Below are positions 35,601 to 41,698 of a stretch of DNA of 64,000 bases, one piece after another. The stretch is taken from IMG/VR virus record IMGVR_UViG_3300021197_001654, positions 1 to 64,000 of that record. The stretch is one strand, 5' to 3'. The stretch's first letter is position 1, and every line of letters starts with the position of its first letter. The notes under the pieces are model-generated. The model was not told the origin of the DNA, made no database searches, and was given only the letters and a program-made list of their open reading frames with translations. Both the position numbers and the translations under genes were made by a program. This stretch comes from a virus.

Positions 35601-36278
35601 CTGCTGTTCCCGAAGTGCCCCCGCAAAGTACTCCTCCTCAGCCTTCTCTATCTGACCACCCTTCAATATCTCTAGCTGATTACGCTTGGCCGCGGCCTGA
35701 GCAGGCGTCAAATTACCTGCAACGAGGTCAGCATCAATCGCCTCCGTCCGACGAGCAACCTCACGGTTGATCCGAGCTGTTTGCGCCCTCAGTTGAATAC
35801 CCGAAGGCCCCGGTAGCCGCGCCAACTGCTTCGCACTATAAAAAGGGAAATAGGCTGCTGCCATACCCAAGCCGACGTTCAACCCTATTTCTTCTTTCGA
35901 CTCATCGTCCACGACGCCGCGAGCCACTCGACCGACCGTACCGACAATGTCAGAGGCCGGCGTAGGGTCTACAAGAGAGGCGCGGTCAGTCGCTATGATA
36001 AACGCATCGATAGGGCGCTGACCGTAAAGTTCAGCCTTTACTCGACGCTCTTCCCGAACCCGCTCTTGCTGCTCCGGAGTCAACGCGTTGAAGGCAGCCA
36101 ATGCCTTGCGCTGAGCCTCGGTTAGCTGAGTACCCTGTAATATCGAACCGGTAGCAGGAGCTACAGTCTCAGTGTCGAACCCTATGCCCTTGAGAGGATC
36201 GACAGCATCCGGGTTCGGTTGAAGCTCTAGCGGAAGCGTAGAGCGAGCGCGAAATTCTTTCGGTAAACGATCGCTCAT
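32652..36278 (-). CDS. Large putative internal virion/DNA-associated protein
   Basis: 1208 residues, highly charged and largely helical or disordered. A short hydrophobic segment (about 130-150) precedes a long Arg/Glu/Lys-rich coiled region. Residues about 695-735 (SKKTVRELKAEAKKLGVKGY, then KMRKADLIERI) match the Rho-N/SAP/HeH helix-extension-helix type of nucleic-acid-binding module. The C-terminus is a Lys/Ala tail of histone-H1 character. A DNA-binding internal head protein, ejected or packaged with the genome, is the best guess. It is the main gene of the third block; its ATG overlaps the preceding stop by four bases. Confidence 0.6.
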   Translation of the reverse strand: MSDRLPKEFRARSTLPLELQPNPDAVDPLKGIGFDTETVAPATGSILQGTQLTEAQRKALAAFNALTPEQQERVREERRVKAELYGQRPIDAFIIATDRASLVDPTPASDIVGTVGRVARGVVDDESKEEIGLNVGLGMAAAYFPFYSAKQLARLPGPSGIQLRAQTARINREVARRTEAIDADLVAGNLTPAQAAAKRNQLEILKGGQIEKAEEEYFAGALREQQKRDAFDKADHDFNLASSGRKTSFFEDQIPRDALDNLLAYPDSPSTKTARSVLREIIAKTTLGPKNPDYLTRSQAAERIKREMPVLGRNAEREAGEGIWSGDEWYKDPNIAGNRGEAVDVMERRRASAAAATAGKKSGQRTPDRERDLRESEDRALRNASQEENEFKDRVAPGRQPIDYEKTYFNIDPETGKTAARKLRTTDAEGKPRQDGGARLALEQRRREWREAGRKGPDGKPTPEPKLTDADYVPSDDEALFAHQRKIKTEEELKEARKKLQSKAFPETPSARRVADDEAYDALQALRAQAQEVAARKAFDRNPRFNDAELEMVAEATAQDEGDRARDLIFTLRRQGQRVVKNPIDGSTDILDEGQEIVGAADLESVNRDFLRRQPGRTPSKRVNREIEQGERRRARSREAAGVPAQVSEVPPQGAPVVESSLPTKPESTTHTTERVSDDTLRRRPKRDEASELSKKTVRELKAEAKKLGVKGYYKMRKADLIERIVGSGKGSKVEATDAAKPPKLPTVSEPAPATVDDIAAKVEAKSLARRKALRGAPDVVEESDLPLQHLPLTPMAAKPKAAKPPAKGVKDARPMAQRVSDLEESPNFDRDAQEAFEADVRAEQAASRGGYVGDESDYLDQVYGVKQQAKVDKDFAEKELLDQARDDSFPTMSELELLDNVEEAKLIFKDNPDVLEEIAEIESSLPAAPPTRPLRFKDDRLESWDSLKQQLIEERLRARRAAAPEVDAEGMILSAPTDPMKLAEFASTPSGTDAASLMSAQSRGPLFELPPGSTGGKYEFGPATPTLDPRPRSVDTGPDPTQTSVYEQRYPLPAGATVRRGGSTTDAKVTRDDTGTLTFEEARRKPKPKPKPPTDEELAAAAESSISPLTEQRLDLGVSSGLIPESSRVAGPRMTAEQKQAAAVARLDSDALRGRVVEDDTVDAFKANISERLAKRKQKKAEKAEAKAAKKAEKAEKKAAKKSETGS

Positions 36279-36580
36279 TTGAACAACGACCTACCCATCT
36301 GACCGACCAGCGTACTACCCGGACCATGAAGCACAGCCCCGCCAGCAAGCGAACCTATAGGGCCCGCGACTTTAGATGTGATCGTACGGCCCTCGTTCAG
36401 GCCCTCGGCAAGCTCGGCATCGGCACCAGATAGCCGGCTGTAACGACGCTTCTTGAGTTTGCCCGCAATATCAGACGGCGAGGACGTTCTAAGAAGCTGG
36501 CTGAGCCTCGGCTTGTCTGCCTGACCAGTTTTACGAGCCAATTCTTCGGCAAAAGGTATCCCAGCTATTGGCATGATCAT
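36275..36580 (-). CDS. Small Gly-rich protein, unknown
   Basis: 101 residues. Basic N-terminal half (GKLKKRRYSRLSG). The C-terminus is Gly/Ala/Ser-rich (VAGPIGSLAGGAVLHGPGST), reminiscent of membrane-active or glycine-zipper peptides. Coupled to the 1208-residue gene by a four-base overlap, so the two probably act together. Confidence 0.55.
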   Translation of the reverse strand: MIMPIAGIPFAEELARKTGQADKPRLSQLLRTSSPSDIAGKLKKRRYSRLSGADAELAEGLNEGRTITSKVAGPIGSLAGGAVLHGPGSTLVGQMGRSLFK

Positions 36581-36606
36581 AACTATATCTCCGTACGGTA
36601 CCAGGA

Positions 36607-36631
36607 TAACACGAAAAATACGGCCGTGTTA
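36607..36631. repeat. TAACACG/CGTGTTA inverted repeat
   Basis: TAACACG (36607-36613) and CGTGTTA (36625-36631) form a perfect inverted repeat in the gap between two minus-strand genes. It contains the same GTGTTA/TAACAC core as the repeat array near 39.65-39.99 kb. No T-tract, so probably not a terminator. Confidence 0.5.
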
Positions 36632-36651
36632 CCGCACCCAAGCCGGATAAA

Positions 36652-36840
36652 TCAGTCGCTGCCTTTGAGCCCGTAGTTATCCTTGGCCCAGCCGCCACCT
36701 TTGAGCGTAAAACTTGTGCGTGCGGGCTTCTTACTCATCTGACGCGTACATTCGGTGCAATCAGGCCACGGATCGGCAAATTTCTGCAGAATTTCCGTGG
36801 ATTTACCGCATATGTCGCAGGCAAATACGTATAAGGGCAC
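36652..36840 (-). CDS. FmdB-type zinc-ribbon protein
   Basis: 62 residues from a GTG (36840) with GAGGAG upstream. It begins MPLYVFACDICGKSTEILQK and has CDIC and CTEC knuckles, then the FTLKGGGWAKDNYG ending usual in the FmdB/CxxC_CxxC_SSSS family. This is a small zinc-binding protein with no settled molecular role. Common in phage genomes and bacteria. High confidence for the family. Confidence 0.85.
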   Translation of the reverse strand: MPLYVFACDICGKSTEILQKFADPWPDCTECTRQMSKKPARTSFTLKGGGWAKDNYGLKGSD

Positions 36841-36842
36841 GA

Positions 36843-37235
36843 TTACTCCTCTGATGGCGCGGGCTCGCGCACATATCGGTCGATAAACGCGTCAGTGGCG
36901 TCTTCTCGGCTCTGTATAGGGTTTAGTTCGCCGGGAGGTAGACTAACACCCACCGGATCAAGGTTAAATGACGCTATAAAGGGGGTATGGGGCCCCGCCC
37001 AGCACCCCTCTACGTTGTAACAGAAGTAATCAAGCGCTTCTTCGTACGATGCGCCCCGATCTACAAGTATCTGTAGGCACTTTTCGCGGTCATACAGGGC
37101 CAGAGCCTCCGTTGCGCACCGAGCAACGATGCCTACAAGGGCCTCGTCGAAGCCGTCGTACATGATCGCCTCCGGATTTAGCTCCTCTAAAGTCGAAACA
37201 ATGTCCGCTGGCGTCGAAACTTCGATACTCATCAT
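36843..37235 (-). CDS. Conserved phage protein, unknown
   Basis: About 130 residues from the ATG at 37235, whose ATGA overlaps the upstream stop. Segments AIMYDGFDEALVGIVARC, ALYDREKCLQILVDRG and DYFCYNVEGCWAGPHTP match a small protein I recall as widespread in tailed phages, without assigned function. No catalytic motif is obvious. It is cotranscribed with the ribbon-helix-helix-like gene. Confidence 0.65.
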   Translation of the reverse strand: MMSIEVSTPADIVSTLEELNPEAIMYDGFDEALVGIVARCATEALALYDREKCLQILVDRGASYEEALDYFCYNVEGCWAGPHTPFIASFNLDPVGVSLPPGELNPIQSREDATDAFIDRYVREPAPSEE

Positions 37236-37819
37236 CCACCCCACCCATGCGGCACAAGATGACCCGGTCCATACGGGGTATCCTGCACCTTAACTACCTT
37301 ACCCGCCGGGTCAGACCCGTCATAAGCCGCGATATCTTGGAGCGATGGGTCCGGAGACCAGTAAAACACCATGGTCTCCTCCCCTACTCGACCCCAGTAA
37401 CGACGCCAACCCTGACGATCATAGTAAGAATGCACATCACCATGTGCCTCAGGCACCCGCTCGCTCGCACGCCACGCGTTCCAGCCGTCCGGTATACGGA
37501 TCATACCTGCATTATCGCGCGGAGCGTCAACGACAGACCTGGATTCGGCGACTACGTCGTCATCAACCGCAGCTTTTGGGGGTTCGGTACCAGCAGACAT
37601 GGTGGTCGTGGGGCCCCCAGAGGGGGTGGCACTCGAGCCAGGCGGTGGCGGCGCAAGATTCGCGTCCTTTAAACCCCGAACAAGCGCCAGGCGGGCGACA
37701 GTCTCGCGTGTAACCACTATGCCAAGCTCCCGAACGGCCTCCGAGTCGCTCACAATAGGCACTAACTCGTCTAGCTGAGCCAATATCTTGTCGTCGATCG
37801 GTACTTCGATTGTCTTCAC
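37232..37819 (-). CDS. Ribbon-helix-helix-like protein, candidate regulator
   Basis: 195 residues from a GTG (37819) preceded by AGGAGGG. Residues 1-52 (MKTIEVPIDDKILAQLDELV, then RETVARLALVRGLK) have the layout of an Arc/MetJ-type DNA-binding domain: one short strand and two helices. A Pro/Gly-rich linker and a C-terminal domain with WNAWRASERVPEAHGDVHSY and ETMVFYWSPDPSL follow. The gene lies 50-70 bases downstream of a TGGTAATACCA palindrome, consistent with autoregulation; that link is inference. It is the first gene of the leftward block, divergent from the small-gene operon. Confidence 0.55.
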   Translation of the reverse strand: MKTIEVPIDDKILAQLDELVPIVSDSEAVRELGIVVTRETVARLALVRGLKDANLAPPPPGSSATPSGGPTTTMSAGTEPPKAAVDDDVVAESRSVVDAPRDNAGMIRIPDGWNAWRASERVPEAHGDVHSYYDRQGWRRYWGRVGEETMVFYWSPDPSLQDIAAYDGSDPAGKVVKVQDTPYGPGHLVPHGWGG

Positions 37820-37868
37820 AGAACCCTCCTGGCCGGAAACCTACCACGAGTAGCGCTTCGTAGCAAGG

Positions 37869-37890
37869 TGGTAATACCATTGTGGTAAGG
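37869..37890. promoter_or_regulatory. TGGTAATACCA palindrome plus half-site: operator candidate
   Basis: TGGTA-A-TACCA is a perfect inverted repeat at 37869-37879, followed by a second TGGTAAGG half-site (37883-37890). It lies 50-70 bases upstream of the ribbon-helix-helix-like gene. Same core as the sites at 30402 and 44418. Confidence 0.5.
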
Positions 37891-37953
37891 TGTTTTGAGA
37901 AATATGTCCGGTCGGGGAAACGCTCCCCCAAAAAAGGTACCATGGAGGATCAC

Positions 37954-37971
37954 AGGGGGGTGTACCCCCCT
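37954..37971. repeat. Perfect G/C inverted repeat
   Basis: AGGGGGG (37954-37960) and CCCCCCT (37965-37971) with a TGTA loop. A strong hairpin in DNA or RNA. No T-tract follows on either side. Role unknown. Confidence 0.6.
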
Positions 37972-38227
37972 CTCGCACCACGGCGAAGAGAGACACACTC
38001 CGGCGAGCACCTATTAACCTCATCCTTACTACTAACTGGGGGCGAAGACTAACTCCATCACGGCGGGCCCAAACTTTTTTCCACGGCGGGGGGGAAGGCA
38101 AGGTCAATGGCGGGCCGGGTGAGGAGACAAGAACTGTGGGGGGGATTGGCGTTGAGTAAAGTCTGGTGCCCTGTGCCCAGTCCGCCCGCGATCAAGCCCT
38201 TCAGTCATACCATGCGTTCAGAACCCT

Positions 38228-38283
38228 GGGTGAAACAAAGGTATATTTTTTAACCCCAGAAAATATCTTCCTTTCTTTCACCC
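38228..38283 (+). repeat. Long imperfect inverted repeat (22-24 bp arms)
   Basis: GGGTGAAA (38228-38235) pairs with TTTCACCC (38276-38283). The arms continue inward through AAAGG/CCTTT to ATATTTT/AAAATAT, leaving a loop of about ten bases. It sits 80 bases ahead of the first small gene of the rightward operon and would form a stable leader hairpin in its mRNA. Confidence 0.7.
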
Positions 38284-38363
38284 ACGAACCTGCCCACCTG
38301 GTCGGACTGGGTCGTGATCGGGACGGCCCGGTCACAGTTCCCCAGCCTTTACAGGAGATAGAA

Positions 38364-38540
38364 ATGAGTACTATGAAATCGTTGTTCGAACGTCAACTGG
38401 TTCCCATGGACGGTCAACTCGCTTACGGCGACAAGACCAGGCCATCGAGAGAGAAGCAGCCGGCGCAACAGACCTTGTTCCCCACCATCTACCACAACCT
38501 CGCAGCGAAGACAGCGACACCGGAAGGAGGTGCCAAATGA
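38364..38540 (+). CDS. Small protein, unknown (first gene of small-gene operon)
   Basis: 58 residues from the ATG at 38364 (MSTMKSLFERQLVPMDGQ), chosen for AGGAGA six bases upstream; a longer frame from 38166 lacks a ribosome site. Mildly basic, no motif. Its stop overlaps the next ATG. Confidence 0.55.
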   Translation: MSTMKSLFERQLVPMDGQLAYGDKTRPSREKQPAQQTLFPTIYHNLAAKTATPEGGAK

Positions 38541-38668
38541 ACGGGTTCATACTTTGGCTCGAAGCGAACGAGATCCCATACGCCTTGTGGGACGTTTGGC
38601 ACGAACACGGTTGCCTCCACCCGAAGCACCAGCCGTACTGGCTTGGACCACAAGGAGGCGGCAAATGA
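38537..38668 (+). CDS. 43-residue protein, unknown
   Basis: ATG inside the previous stop (ATGA) with GGAGG upstream. Trp- and His-rich (ALWDVWHEHGCLHPKHQPYW). Could bind a metal. Too short for family recognition. Confidence 0.5.
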   Translation: MNGFILWLEANEIPYALWDVWHEHGCLHPKHQPYWLGPQGGGK

Positions 38669-38718
38669 GCCTTGACGATCTCCTCCCTCTAGAAACCTCA
38701 ATCATTCCAACCACTTAG
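38665..38718 (+). CDS. 17-residue micro-ORF
   Basis: ATGAG overlapping the previous stop, GGAGG upstream, product MSLDDLLPLETSIIPTT. Either a real micropeptide or a coupling leader for the following gene. Confidence 0.3.
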   Translation: MSLDDLLPLETSIIPTT

Positions 38719-38726
38719 GAGGCCAC

Positions 38727-38960
38727 ATGGCTCTTTCCAAAGACAACTTCGACTTCGGTCCCGCATTGATCGGTCCAAACACAACACGCACTTGTGTGTG
38801 CTGTGGAGAAACCATCTACGAAGGGCACTGCGCAATCTGGGTTACTACCACCAAAGGCACTAAGTTCTTCTGCGAACCGTGCGTGCCCGACTTGGCCGGT
38901 AATCAAGAAACGTACGAAGACGATCACCGGATCGACGATAACGCCGAGATCCCGTTCTAG
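38727..38960 (+). CDS. Zinc-ribbon-like small protein
   Basis: 77 residues. CVCC at about 24-27, then HC and a late CEPC make a CxxC...CxxC zinc knuckle. The acidic C-terminal ending DDNAEIPF resembles the acidic tip of SSB proteins and may let it bind SSB partners; that is inference. TAGGAGG precedes the ATG. Confidence 0.6.
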   Translation: MALSKDNFDFGPALIGPNTTRTCVCCGETIYEGHCAIWVTTTKGTKFFCEPCVPDLAGNQETYEDDHRIDDNAEIPF

Positions 38961-38981
38961 CATTTGATTCCTTTCCGCGCT

Positions 38982-39001
38982 CATCCGGCTTCGGTCGGAT
39001 G
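38982..39001 (+). terminator. UUCG-type hairpin after the zinc-ribbon gene
   Basis: CATCCGGC pairs with GTCGGATG around a TTCG tetraloop. Very stable, but no T-tract follows, so it may be an mRNA-stabilising or processing element rather than a terminator. Confidence 0.45.
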
Positions 39002-39042
39002 GACGTTGTGAGTAATTAAACTCTAACCAACCTGGAGGCTAC

Positions 39043-39315
39043 ATGCTTCGCTTCTTTTTCATTCGTCTACTCCACCAACTCATCGACTCCGTCGATGACG
39101 TTACCTTTAGCACATACAGGGCAGAAGCCGAAGAAACCCTGCGGACTTTCCGAGACGTCACCGTCAAGCAACTCGCGGACTACGACAAAGGGATGCCCGA
39201 CGATTCGACTTTTCTCCGTCATCCAAAAGATCGCAGGGTACACAACGCCAAGCGCGGCGTGTACCTCGCGACCATCGAACTCATCGATGCCAAGATCGAT
39301 TCTCTCACCGACTAA
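39043..39315 (+). CDS. Small protein, unknown
   Basis: 90 residues, helical, basic and acidic residues mixed (TYRAEAEETLRTFRDVTVKQ). Start preceded by CCTGGAGG, the ribosome-site block shared across this operon. No motif. Confidence 0.55.
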   Translation: MLRFFFIRLLHQLIDSVDDVTFSTYRAEAEETLRTFRDVTVKQLADYDKGMPDDSTFLRHPKDRRVHNAKRGVYLATIELIDAKIDSLTD

Positions 39316-39338
39316 ACCCTAAACGACCTGGAGGTCAC

Positions 39339-39641
39339 ATGACTTATTCCGAATACACACCCCGTCAATGCTTCACCACCCACGAAGCTATCACCGAGCA
39401 GATTATCTTGCTTGCCACCAACTCGGCTAACTTCGAGAACTACGCAAAGCACGATGATCACAACGGCAACATCTGCTACGATATCCGCGAGCATCACGGC
39501 GAAAGTCAAACCAAAGCGCTCATGGATCTCATCGAGGACTACACGACTTTCGTTGTGCGGAGTCCATTCAGCCCAGACGTCGAAGATATCAAAGTAGTCT
39601 ACGACAAGTACCGCACTATCCGGTCAATGCTTCTTCGCTAA
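39339..39641 (+). CDS. Small protein, unknown
   Basis: 100 residues, helical with a His-rich middle (HDDHNGNICYDIREHHGESQ). Possibly metal-binding. CCTGGAGGTC upstream. It is the last gene before the GTAACAC repeat array. Confidence 0.55.
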   Translation: MTYSEYTPRQCFTTHEAITEQIILLATNSANFENYAKHDDHNGNICYDIREHHGESQTKALMDLIEDYTTFVVRSPFSPDVEDIKVVYDKYRTIRSMLLR

Positions 39642-40051
39642 ACCCTAACCCGTTACACAGCGTAACACTCTGTAACACACTCAGTGTTACGGCAAACCAT
39701 AGGTTCTATCTACCTTATTAGTAAGTGTAACACTGTAACACTAATTCCTTAGATAGTACTCCTCGTAGCGTGAGGCTCAGTGGGTTTAACGTAAGCCTAT
39801 TACCCACTACCCACTGTCTCCTTACGTATACACACCCTAAAACACAAACCCGTGTTACAGTGTTACACCTCGGCATATGTCAGGTTCAACGCCGAGTCTC
39901 CCGTAACACGCACCATGTTACGCCGTGTAACGCACATCAGAGCATCCGGCCATAAGCCAGGTTCTAACGTGGGTCCGGCGTAACACTACCTCAATCATCA
40001 GGCTTTTGCTGGTGATCATAGAAACTTCAACACGACCAGGAGGTCAACATC
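39642..40051. other. 410-bp gene-free stretch with GTAACAC/GTGTTAC repeat array
   Basis: Nothing codes convincingly here. Nine exact GTAACAC or GTGTTAC heptamers lie between 39662 and 39986, in both orientations. A further feature, GGC-N7/8-AGGTTC, occurs three times (39691, 39872, 39948), each with GTAACAC downstream. See the repeat entry. Confidence 0.75.
39652..39986. repeat. Iteron-like array of GTAACAC/GTGTTAC
   Basis: GTAACAC starts at 39662, 39672, 39727, 39735, 39903 and 39980; GTGTTAC at 39684, 39852 and 39860. Three composite units pair an outer heptamer with GGC-N7/8-AGGTTC: unit 1 39684-39733, unit 2 39860-39909 (both 50 bp), unit 3 about 39925-39986. In units 2 and 3 AGGTTC and GTAACAC are exactly 21 bases apart. 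Unit 2 also has CTCGGC (39869-39874) pairing with GCCGAG (39891-39896). Looks like a protein-binding array, such as an origin or partition/transcription control site. Confidence 0.7.
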
Positions 40052-40381
40052 ATGGAAATCGAGATCATCAACTCACAGACCGGCGCGCTGCTGCTGTGCT
40101 CAACAAGAGAACAAGCAAACCTGCACCTCGCGGAACACGAAAACGCAATCGTCGAAGAGGTCGGCATCACCGAAGACGGCATGTACTACATGGTCGACTA
40201 CGACGAAGAGCAAATGTTCACCTTGTGTGACGCGTGCAACAACCCCATCGATCCTTCCGGAGATCCAATCTTTCTCGGAGATCCACTGCACGAACAAACT
40301 CTTCCAGCACCTGACAACGACTGCTCGTACAGCGGGACGTTCTGCTCAGACAACTGCTTCTCCTACCACTACCAACACTAA
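40052..40381 (+). CDS. Acidic protein with cysteine knuckles, unknown
   Basis: 109 residues. Acidic N-terminal half. CDAC at about 59-62 and a late CSDNC make a likely zinc site. It begins just after the repeat array with CCAGGAGGTC upstream. Confidence 0.55.
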   Translation: MEIEIINSQTGALLLCSTREQANLHLAEHENAIVEEVGITEDGMYYMVDYDEEQMFTLCDACNNPIDPSGDPIFLGDPLHEQTLPAPDNDCSYSGTFCSDNCFSYHYQH

Positions 40382-40405
40382 ACACTCACCGACCAGGAGG
40401 TCAAC

Positions 40406-40567
40406 ATGCCAGACGAAATCATGATCGTACTCAACACCACAGGCGAAATCATCTTCGAGCCATTCTCCATCGAACATGCTTTGGTATGGATCGACGATCA
40501 TTTTCTCAAGATCGTATCCATCGAAGACGACGCCACTGACCTGTCCTACATGGTCATCCCTGTCTAA
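40406..40567 (+). CDS. 53-residue acidic protein, unknown
   Basis: ATG at 40406 preceded by CCAGGAGGTCAAC. Hydrophobic/acidic (IMIVLNTTGEIIFEPFSIEH). No motif. Confidence 0.5.
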   Translation: MPDEIMIVLNTTGEIIFEPFSIEHALVWIDDHFLKIVSIEDDATDLSYMVIPV

Positions 40568-40592
40568 AACCAAACCGACCAAGGAGGTCAAC

Positions 40593-40868
40593 ATGACATA
40601 CTTCATCGAAATCAATTCCTCAAACAACCGTCCCGGAACAACATTGGTAGGTCGCTCGGGTAACCGGGTCGCATCCCGCCTACTACACGAGGTCAAAGAC
40701 AATCCAGACTTTGCGTTTCGCAACGAACATACTGCAAACCGGGCTCTCATCGAAGCGATCAACGACCTACGGCTCAAACGAGTCGAAGAAAACCGTGGCT
40801 TCACAACCGAGTACAAACTCAACTTGCTCAAGCGCCTCAACAACGCTCAATTCATTTCATGTAAATGA
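40593..40868 (+). CDS. Small basic protein, unknown
   Basis: 91 residues from the ATG at 40593 (AAGGAGGTCAAC upstream). Basic and helical at the C-terminus (TANRALIEAINDLRLKRVEE). Could bind nucleic acid; no motif. Confidence 0.5.
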   Translation: MTYFIEINSSNNRPGTTLVGRSGNRVASRLLHEVKDNPDFAFRNEHTANRALIEAINDLRLKRVEENRGFTTEYKLNLLKRLNNAQFISCK

Positions 40869-40881
40869 TTCCACTGCAGGT

Positions 40882-40914
40882 AAAACATCTCATCCAGTAG
40901 GTGCCAGATGTTTT
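40882..40914 (+). terminator. Hairpin terminator candidate
   Basis: AAAACATCT (40882-40890) pairs perfectly with AGATGTTTT (40906-40914), ending in TTTT. It lies 14 bases after the preceding stop. Confidence 0.65.
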
Positions 40915-40984
40915 CCCTTCTGTGTAATTACGCACACCGCAGTCGGTCGGTCACCGTCACCCTAAAACAAAATCAGGAGTCATC

Positions 40985-41614
40985 ATGACACCAAGTAAAG
41001 AAGCCGCCCTTCGTCGTCGCATCCTCAAGCCTTACTTCCTCACGGTTGACCAGGTTGCGCACTTCTACAAATCCGACTCTGTGACCTACGGGTTCCGTCG
41101 GGTCGAGAAGATTGTCGACGGCAAGAAGGTCATCACGGATTACCCCATTGAGGTTGCCCGTAAGTTGATTAACCCTCAGGACCCAAGCTGCCCTAACTGG
41201 CACTTCCTGACCAACAACCCCGAGACAGCCAGGGAACTCGCTCGTCTACTCCCACGTAGTCAGCGTCCCTGGATGAACGACCAACGTTCTACCTGGTCAT
41301 ACGGCCTGGAGAAAGATTGGTACGCTGAGCCTGCCTTCTCCATGTCCTACAAGGTACGCGTCAAGGAGTGGACAGGTCGCCCAGGCCCGAGACACGTAGG
41401 TCCCTTCTGGGTCCGAACTGCCAAGGCCAAGGCACCCACAACCTTCTGGCTCCAGGGTCGCAAGGTTGAGGCCGGAGACGTCAGCGACCTCCAGGTAGAT
41501 ACGACCCTCAACGGAGATGAACTCTCATACGTTGAGAAGGTTGCAATGCTCCGCGACAGAAAAGCTTGGTCCGCCGCGGTCCGAGCAGGCGAACTTCCCA
41601 GCTTCACAGAGTAG
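40985..41614 (+). CDS. 209-residue protein, unknown
   Basis: Basic and aromatic-rich (LKPYFLTVDQVAHFYKSD; TYGFRRVEKIVDGKKVITDY). Mixed alpha/beta, no metal site or membrane segment, no catalytic motif I recognise. It follows a terminator hairpin and precedes another, so it may be its own transcription unit. Larger than most genes in this region. Confidence 0.6.
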   Translation: MTPSKEAALRRRILKPYFLTVDQVAHFYKSDSVTYGFRRVEKIVDGKKVITDYPIEVARKLINPQDPSCPNWHFLTNNPETARELARLLPRSQRPWMNDQRSTWSYGLEKDWYAEPAFSMSYKVRVKEWTGRPGPRHVGPFWVRTAKAKAPTTFWLQGRKVEAGDVSDLQVDTTLNGDELSYVEKVAMLRDRKAWSAAVRAGELPSFTE

Positions 41615-41630
41615 AAACCCATTGCATTCT

Positions 41631-41652
41631 CACCAGGCTCTCGGGTCTGGTG
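41631..41652 (+). terminator. Hairpin after the 209-residue gene
   Basis: CACCAGGC pairs with GTCTGGTG (one G-T) around a six-base loop, followed by GGTTTGTTG. Moderate intrinsic terminator. Confidence 0.5.
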
Positions 41653-41698
41653 GGTTTGTTGTGCGCTTCAACTTCCCTAAACCAACCAGGAGGACAAC

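Larger units (their letters stand above)
37820..38363. other. Divergent regulatory region, 544 bp without genes
   Basis: It separates the leftward block from the rightward small-gene operon. It holds the TGGTAATACCA palindrome with an extra half-site (37869-37890), a G/C hairpin AGGGGGG...CCCCCCT (37954-37971) and a long imperfect hairpin (38228-38283). Short open frames here lack ribosome sites and composition typical of the neighbours. I could not pick a convincing -35/-10 pair. Confidence 0.6.

Noticed and set aside
37247-37713. Plus-strand frames opposite the ribbon-helix-helix-like gene
   Set aside because: They are shadows: no ribosome site, Arg/Pro/His-rich antisense composition.
37914-37935. 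GGGG...CCCC stem near an A-run as a terminator
   Set aside because: The T-run would precede the stem on the minus strand and A follows it on the plus strand, so it is not in terminator order on either strand.
38166-38363. Longer start for the first small gene (66 extra codons)
   Set aside because: No ribosome site, and it would code through the long hairpin; AGGAGA before 38364 decides the start.
39770-39955. 61-codon plus-strand frame inside the repeat array
   Set aside because: No ribosome site, and composition is driven by the repeats.
39869-39975. AGGTTC-A-ACG segments as tRNA T-arms
   Set aside because: T-loop-like words but no acceptor, D or anticodon arms; spacing is wrong for a tRNA.
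39652-39986. CRISPR array
   Set aside because: The repeated word is only seven bases, in both orientations, without uniform spacers.
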